Shown here piece by piece: positions 5,263 to 8,205 of a DNA stretch of 8,205 nucleotides (position 1 is its first letter; the number at the start of each line of letters is the position of its first letter). A program made the position numbers and the translations under genes. The DNA comes from Candidatus Omnitrophota bacterium. Lineage in GTDB: Bacteria; Omnitrophota; Gorgyraeia; Gygaellales; Profunditerraquicolaceae. The notes beneath the pieces were generated by a model. That model was not told where the DNA came from. It worked only from the letters and a program-made list of their open reading frames with translations, and made no database searches. The stretch covers positions 1-8,205 of the forward strand of contig JAGUYA010000137.1 of assembly GCA_020061545.1 (NCBI GenBank). Reading direction: 5' to 3'.

Positions 5263-6162
5263 TTATCCTGCCTTCCTTCTAGGCCTGCCTTTTACTTCCG
5301 GAACCCGCCGCCGCTCAACCTTTCTGGCAGGTTTTATTTCTTCCCCAGGAACTTCGCTTGTCTCTACAATCTCTTCGATCTCTTTTGTCTTCGTTTCTTC
5401 TTCAGGAAGCACAAGCGGTATCTCCCCTTCTTCTTTCTCTGGCTTTACAACTACTCCCTCCTGAGAAAGATAGGACAGGAATCTCTTACGGCCTTCAATA
5501 ATGGTATCCGCAATAAGACTAGAAATTATCCGTATGGATTTAGTAGCATCGTCATTACCGGGAATAGGATAGCTAACCAGGTCTGGATCAGAGTTGGTAT
5601 CGATAAGTCCTATAACCGGTATAGATAATCTATTTGCTTCCCTCACTGCGGTTTCTTCTTTTTTTGTATCTACAATAAAAATCGCCTGAGGTATACGCTC
5701 CATCTGAACAATGCCAGAGAAATTTTTCTTTAACTTATTTAGTTCCTTTTCCAGGTGCGCTACTTCTTTCTTAGTTAGTTTCTCAAAGGTACCATCCTGC
5801 TTCATTTTTTCTATAGCTTTTAAACGATTTATGCTCTTCCTTATGGTGGGGAGGTTAGTGAGTAAACCGCCAGGCCAGCGTTCAGTGACATAGTACATGC
5901 CGCAGCGTATTGCCTCCTGAAGAACCGCTTCCTGCGCCTGTCTTTTTGTTCCTACAAACAGCACCACTTCACCTTTGGAGGTTATATCCATTAAAAAATC
6001 CCTGGCTTTATTTAAACACTCTACAGTCTTTTCTAAATCAATAATGTAGATACTGCTTCTTTCGCCAAAGATAAACTTCTTCATTTTTGGATTCCAGCGT
6101 GAAGTCTTGTGACCAAAATGCACTCCTGCCTCTAATAATTGTTTAATTAATTCTGTCGACAA
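5263..6162 (-). CDS. rpsB: 30S ribosomal protein S2 with charged C-terminal tail
   Basis: Ribosomal protein S2 of the small subunit, 299 residues. The N-terminus LLEAGVHFGHKTSRWNPKM (9-27), FVGTKRQAQ (69-77), ERWPGGLLTNLPTI (94-107), the coiled-coil helices (about 110-147), IPQAIFIVDTKKE (157-169) and IPVIGLIDTNSDPDLVSYPIPGNDDA (181-206) are all typical. The common family length is about 240-260. The extra residues from about 238 onward form a low-complexity tail, acidic first (about 241-275) and strongly basic at the end (about 280-297). The start is TTG (6160-6162); AAGGAGG (6171-6177) stands 8 nt upstream and fixes it. The gene heads the translation cluster and has its own promoter in the 117-nt gap after the exporter gene. 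Confidence 0.97.
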   Translation of the reverse strand: MSTELIKQLLEAGVHFGHKTSRWNPKMKKFIFGERSSIYIIDLEKTVECLNKARDFLMDITSKGEVVLFVGTKRQAQEAVLQEAIRCGMYYVTERWPGGLLTNLPTIRKSINRLKAIEKMKQDGTFEKLTKKEVAHLEKELNKLKKNFSGIVQMERIPQAIFIVDTKKEETAVREANRLSIPVIGLIDTNSDPDLVSYPIPGNDDATKSIRIISSLIADTIIEGRKRFLSYLSQEGVVVKPEKEEGEIPLVLPEEETKTKEIEEIVETSEVPGEEIKPARKVERRRVPEVKGRPRRKAG

Positions 6163-6170
6163 ACTATCAC

Positions 6171-6177
6171 CCTCCTT
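6171..6177 (-). promoter_or_regulatory. Strong Shine-Dalgarno deciding the TTG start of rpsB
   Basis: AAGGAGG on the minus strand, 8 nt before TTG at 6162. No ATG lies at suitable spacing in this frame, so the unusual start codon is well supported. Confidence 0.85.
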
Positions 6178-6187
6178 ACTTGAGACT

Positions 6188-6226
6188 GTTGAAAAATAAA
6201 TATTTCACAAAAGTGAATTATTCAAC
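6188..6226 (-). promoter_or_regulatory. Leader hairpin of rpsB
   Basis: In the 5' leader GTTGAA (6226-6221) pairs with TTCAAC (6193-6188), and TTCAC (6217-6213) pairs with GTGAA (6208-6204) around a TTTT loop, with an asymmetric AT-rich interior. It sits between the promoter and the Shine-Dalgarno. It is not followed by a T tract, so it is not a terminator of the exporter gene. S2 autoregulation through a leader is known in other bacteria; that this stem serves that role is inference. Confidence 0.45.
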
Positions 6227-6250
6227 GCTCTCTACTTAAAGTAACTTTTT

Positions 6251-6278
6251 AGTATAACAAAATCCTAAGAAGTTGCAA
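6251..6278 (-). promoter_or_regulatory. Putative sigma70-type promoter of rpsB
   Basis: On the minus strand TTGCAA (6278-6273) and TATACT (6256-6251) are separated by 16 nt. They match 4 of 6 and 5 of 6 consensus bases of the -35 and -10 boxes. The position, just after the exporter stop codon and about 90 nt before the rpsB start, fits. Confidence 0.6.
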
Positions 6279-6279
6279 C

Positions 6280-8073
6280 CTATTTTTGTATTTCCTGCAA
6301 CTGATAAAGCTTCTTATATAAACCGTCTCTACTCAGGAGTTCGCTGTGTGTGCCCTCTTCCACAATCGTGCCCTCATCTAGAACAATTATCGTCTTGGCA
6401 TTCCTCACCGTAGAAAGCCGGTGTGCAATTACAAATACTGTCCGACCTTGAATAAGTCTATCCAAGGCCTCCTGCACAATGCGTTCTGACTCTGAGTCTA
6501 ACTGAGAGGTGGCCTCATCGAGGATTAAAATGGGTGGATTCTTCAGTAACGCTCGGGCAATGGCTATCCTCTGGCGTTCTCCTCCAGAAAGCTTCATCCC
6601 TCTATCTCCGATGATTGTCTCATAACCCGAAGGTAAATTCTGGATAAAATCATGGGCATAAGCCTGTCTGGCTGCCTGCTCTATTAAGTCACCAGATGCA
6701 TCTGGATTACCATACAGGATATTCGCTCTGACCGTATCATTAAAAAGGATGACTTCCTGCGTAACTATACCGATCTGCTGACGTAAAGATTTAAAGGTTA
6801 GGTCCTGTATATCTATGCCGTCAATTAAGATTCTGCCCTTTTTAGGGTCGTAGAAACGCGGGATTAAATCCACAAGGGTAGTCTTTCCCACGCCACTCGG
6901 GCCGACAATCGCCACCATTTGACCTTTCTTTACCTCCAAGTTTATTCCTCTTAATATATCCTGGTCTGCATAGCTAAAATATACATCTTCATAAATAATA
7001 TTATTTTTGAAGGCGGAAAGCGGATGCGCCCCTAGTTTTTCCTTAATACTGGGAGACGTGTCTAGTACCTCGTATATCCGACCACTGGCTGCTACAGCCT
7101 GCTGCATGATGGATGAGACCTGGCTCAATTTTTTAAAAGGCCTGATTAAAGAAAGTAAGGCGGCCATAAATAAAGCAAAAGCACCAAAAGAAAGCTCACC
7201 CTCAATGACCTGTCTGCCGCTATAATATATAATGAAGAGTGCCATAGCCACACCTATAAGCTCTGTAGCAATACCTAAAAGAAGCATTCTTTTTATGGAT
7301 TTCATGGTAATTCTATAGTAATCCTGATTCTGTTTTTTAAATTTAGCTATCTCCCTGGCCTCAGCACAAAATGCCCTGACAATCCTTACTCCAGCAAATG
7401 TCTCCACTAACAGAGAATTTATATCTGCCATCTTTTCCTGGGATCTCTTGCTGAGCTTACGTAATACCTTACCCACTACTACAATGGGAATAGCTACCAG
7501 AGGTAACACGATCACAGAAATCAAGGCCATTCTCCAGTTAATCAAGAAGGTCAGGGCAGCAAAGGAGATGACCTGAAAAGACTGATAGACCAAATCCGTA
7601 AGCGCATAGGATACGGCGTTTTCTATCAGCTTTACATCATTGGTAATCCGCGAGATTAATTCGCCGCTTCTTTTCTGCGTAAAGTAGTCTAAGGATAAAG
7701 TTTGTAATTTATCGTAAACTAAGTTTCTGACGTCTCTAATCACCTTCTGGCCTACATCAGACATAATATACGACTGTAAAAACTCAAAAACAGCTCTAAT
7801 GACCAGGGCTGCGGGGATTACAATCAGTAAAAGATACAGGACCTTTAAGGGTGTAAGATTATTCAGCTGATTTAAAATATTCTCTAAAAATAGCGGTAGC
7901 TTTCCCCGGGTAAAAGTTATGGGTTTATTAGTAAATATCCTATCCACAACCGGAACAATTGCGCTTAGGCGAAAGACATCCAGAAACGTAACCACACCCA
8001 TGAAAGCGCCGGATAAAATCAGCAGCCCGTAATAGGGCCGGGCAAATTTAAATAGCCTCCGGTAATCTTGCAT
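6280..8073 (-). CDS. msbA: MsbA-type ABC exporter (TM domain fused to ATPase)
   Basis: A 597-residue half-transporter, working as a homodimer in the inner membrane. The N-terminal type-I exporter domain (about 1-330) has six hydrophobic helices, near 16-38, 77-98, 155-178, 181-201, 264-284 and 293-312. The C-terminal ATPase (about 355-590) has Walker A GPSGVGKTT (391-399), Q-loop Gln439, signature LSGGE (495-499), Walker B ILILDE (515-520), D-loop SQLD (523-526; SALD is commoner) and switch His551. Length and order fit the MsbA lipid A/lipid flippase group. Related multidrug or peptide exporters share the architecture, so the substrate is inferred. AAGAGGGA (8081-8088) lies 7 nt before the ATG. 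rpsB follows after 117 nt with its own promoter. Confidence 0.92.
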   Translation of the reverse strand: MQDYRRLFKFARPYYGLLILSGAFMGVVTFLDVFRLSAIVPVVDRIFTNKPITFTRGKLPLFLENILNQLNNLTPLKVLYLLLIVIPAALVIRAVFEFLQSYIMSDVGQKVIRDVRNLVYDKLQTLSLDYFTQKRSGELISRITNDVKLIENAVSYALTDLVYQSFQVISFAALTFLINWRMALISVIVLPLVAIPIVVVGKVLRKLSKRSQEKMADINSLLVETFAGVRIVRAFCAEAREIAKFKKQNQDYYRITMKSIKRMLLLGIATELIGVAMALFIIYYSGRQVIEGELSFGAFALFMAALLSLIRPFKKLSQVSSIMQQAVAASGRIYEVLDTSPSIKEKLGAHPLSAFKNNIIYEDVYFSYADQDILRGINLEVKKGQMVAIVGPSGVGKTTLVDLIPRFYDPKKGRILIDGIDIQDLTFKSLRQQIGIVTQEVILFNDTVRANILYGNPDASGDLIEQAARQAYAHDFIQNLPSGYETIIGDRGMKLSGGERQRIAIARALLKNPPILILDEATSQLDSESERIVQEALDRLIQGRTVFVIAHRLSTVRNAKTIIVLDEGTIVEEGTHSELLSRDGLYKKLYQLQEIQK

Positions 8074-8094
8074 GTTATTGTCCCTCTTAAATGA

Positions 8095-8145
8095 GCAGAC
8101 AACTTACGGAAGCAATAGCGACGTAAGTTGTAGCAAAGCGTCTGC
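8095..8145. repeat. Nested inverted repeat upstream of the exporter gene
   Basis: GCAGAC (8095-8100) pairs with GTCTGC (8140-8145). Inside it ACAACTTAC (8099-8107) has a perfect inverse, GTAAGTTGT (8123-8131). It lies in the likely 5' leader, just upstream of the exporter ribosome site, so it could affect translation. Confidence 0.65.
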
Positions 8146-8153
8146 GAATTTAA

Positions 8154-8204
8154 CCCCCCACCACTTTCAATATAGCGTAGGCTAAATACGAAAGTGGTGG
8201 GGGG
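8154..8204. repeat. 15-bp perfect inverted repeat with poly-C/poly-G ends
   Basis: CCCCCCACCACTTTC (8154-8168) and its exact inverse GAAAGTGGTGGGGGG (8190-8204) enclose a 21-nt loop (8169-8189). No T run follows on either strand within the window. It reaches the window edge, so what lies beyond is unknown. It could be the end of a larger repeat element. Confidence 0.8.
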
Positions 8205-8205
8205 G

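Noticed and set aside
1..8205. CRISPR array, transposase or prophage genes
   Set aside because: I found no regularly spaced direct repeats, transposase motifs or phage genes. The repeats seen are irregular inverted or word repeats.

Overview
The window is a leftward-reading stretch of bacterial core chromosome. Every gene I can support lies on the minus strand. Read in the direction of transcription the order is: an MsbA-type ABC exporter, rpsB, tsf, pyrH, frr, tRNA-Lys, tRNA-Leu, a LAGLIDADG-like ORF, tRNA-Gly, a PTS IIA (PtsN-like) gene and yvcK. The AT-rich spacers, the lipid-flippase-like exporter, the short EF-Ts and the membrane-anchored YvcK suggest an uncultured Gram-negative-type lineage. 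Omnitrophota is my best guess, from remembered gene style only and with low confidence.

Right part (3280-8073): the exporter is followed by the classic translation cluster rpsB-tsf-pyrH-frr. rpsB has a recognisable promoter, a leader hairpin, a strong Shine-Dalgarno and a TTG start. tsf and pyrH overlap by four bases (ATGA). EF-Ts is unusually short and seems to lack an internal segment. Word-repeat spacers of simple composition lie on both sides of frr.

Middle part (1775-3133): this is a tRNA cluster with signs of mobile-element activity. The main discovery is a tRNA-Lys(UUU) gene split by a 271-nt intron with the full core of a self-splicing group I ribozyme (P1 to P9, with recognisable P, Q, R and S elements). 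The intron sits directly after U33, before the anticodon. Removing it leaves a perfect 73-nt tRNA. About 450 nt further on, wedged between tRNA-Leu and tRNA-Gly, is a short LAGLIDADG-family ORF. It seems to lack its usual N-terminal part, and its stop codon lies inside the tRNA-Gly gene. Between tRNA-Lys and tRNA-Leu is a noncoding spacer of about 350 nt packed with strong inverted repeats. A similar hairpin-rich block occurs upstream of the exporter gene, at the right edge of the window.

Left part (18-1743): a PtsN-like phosphocarrier domain protein overlaps a YvcK/CofD-like protein with two N-terminal membrane helices. This pair probably acts in regulation of carbon metabolism or envelope homeostasis.
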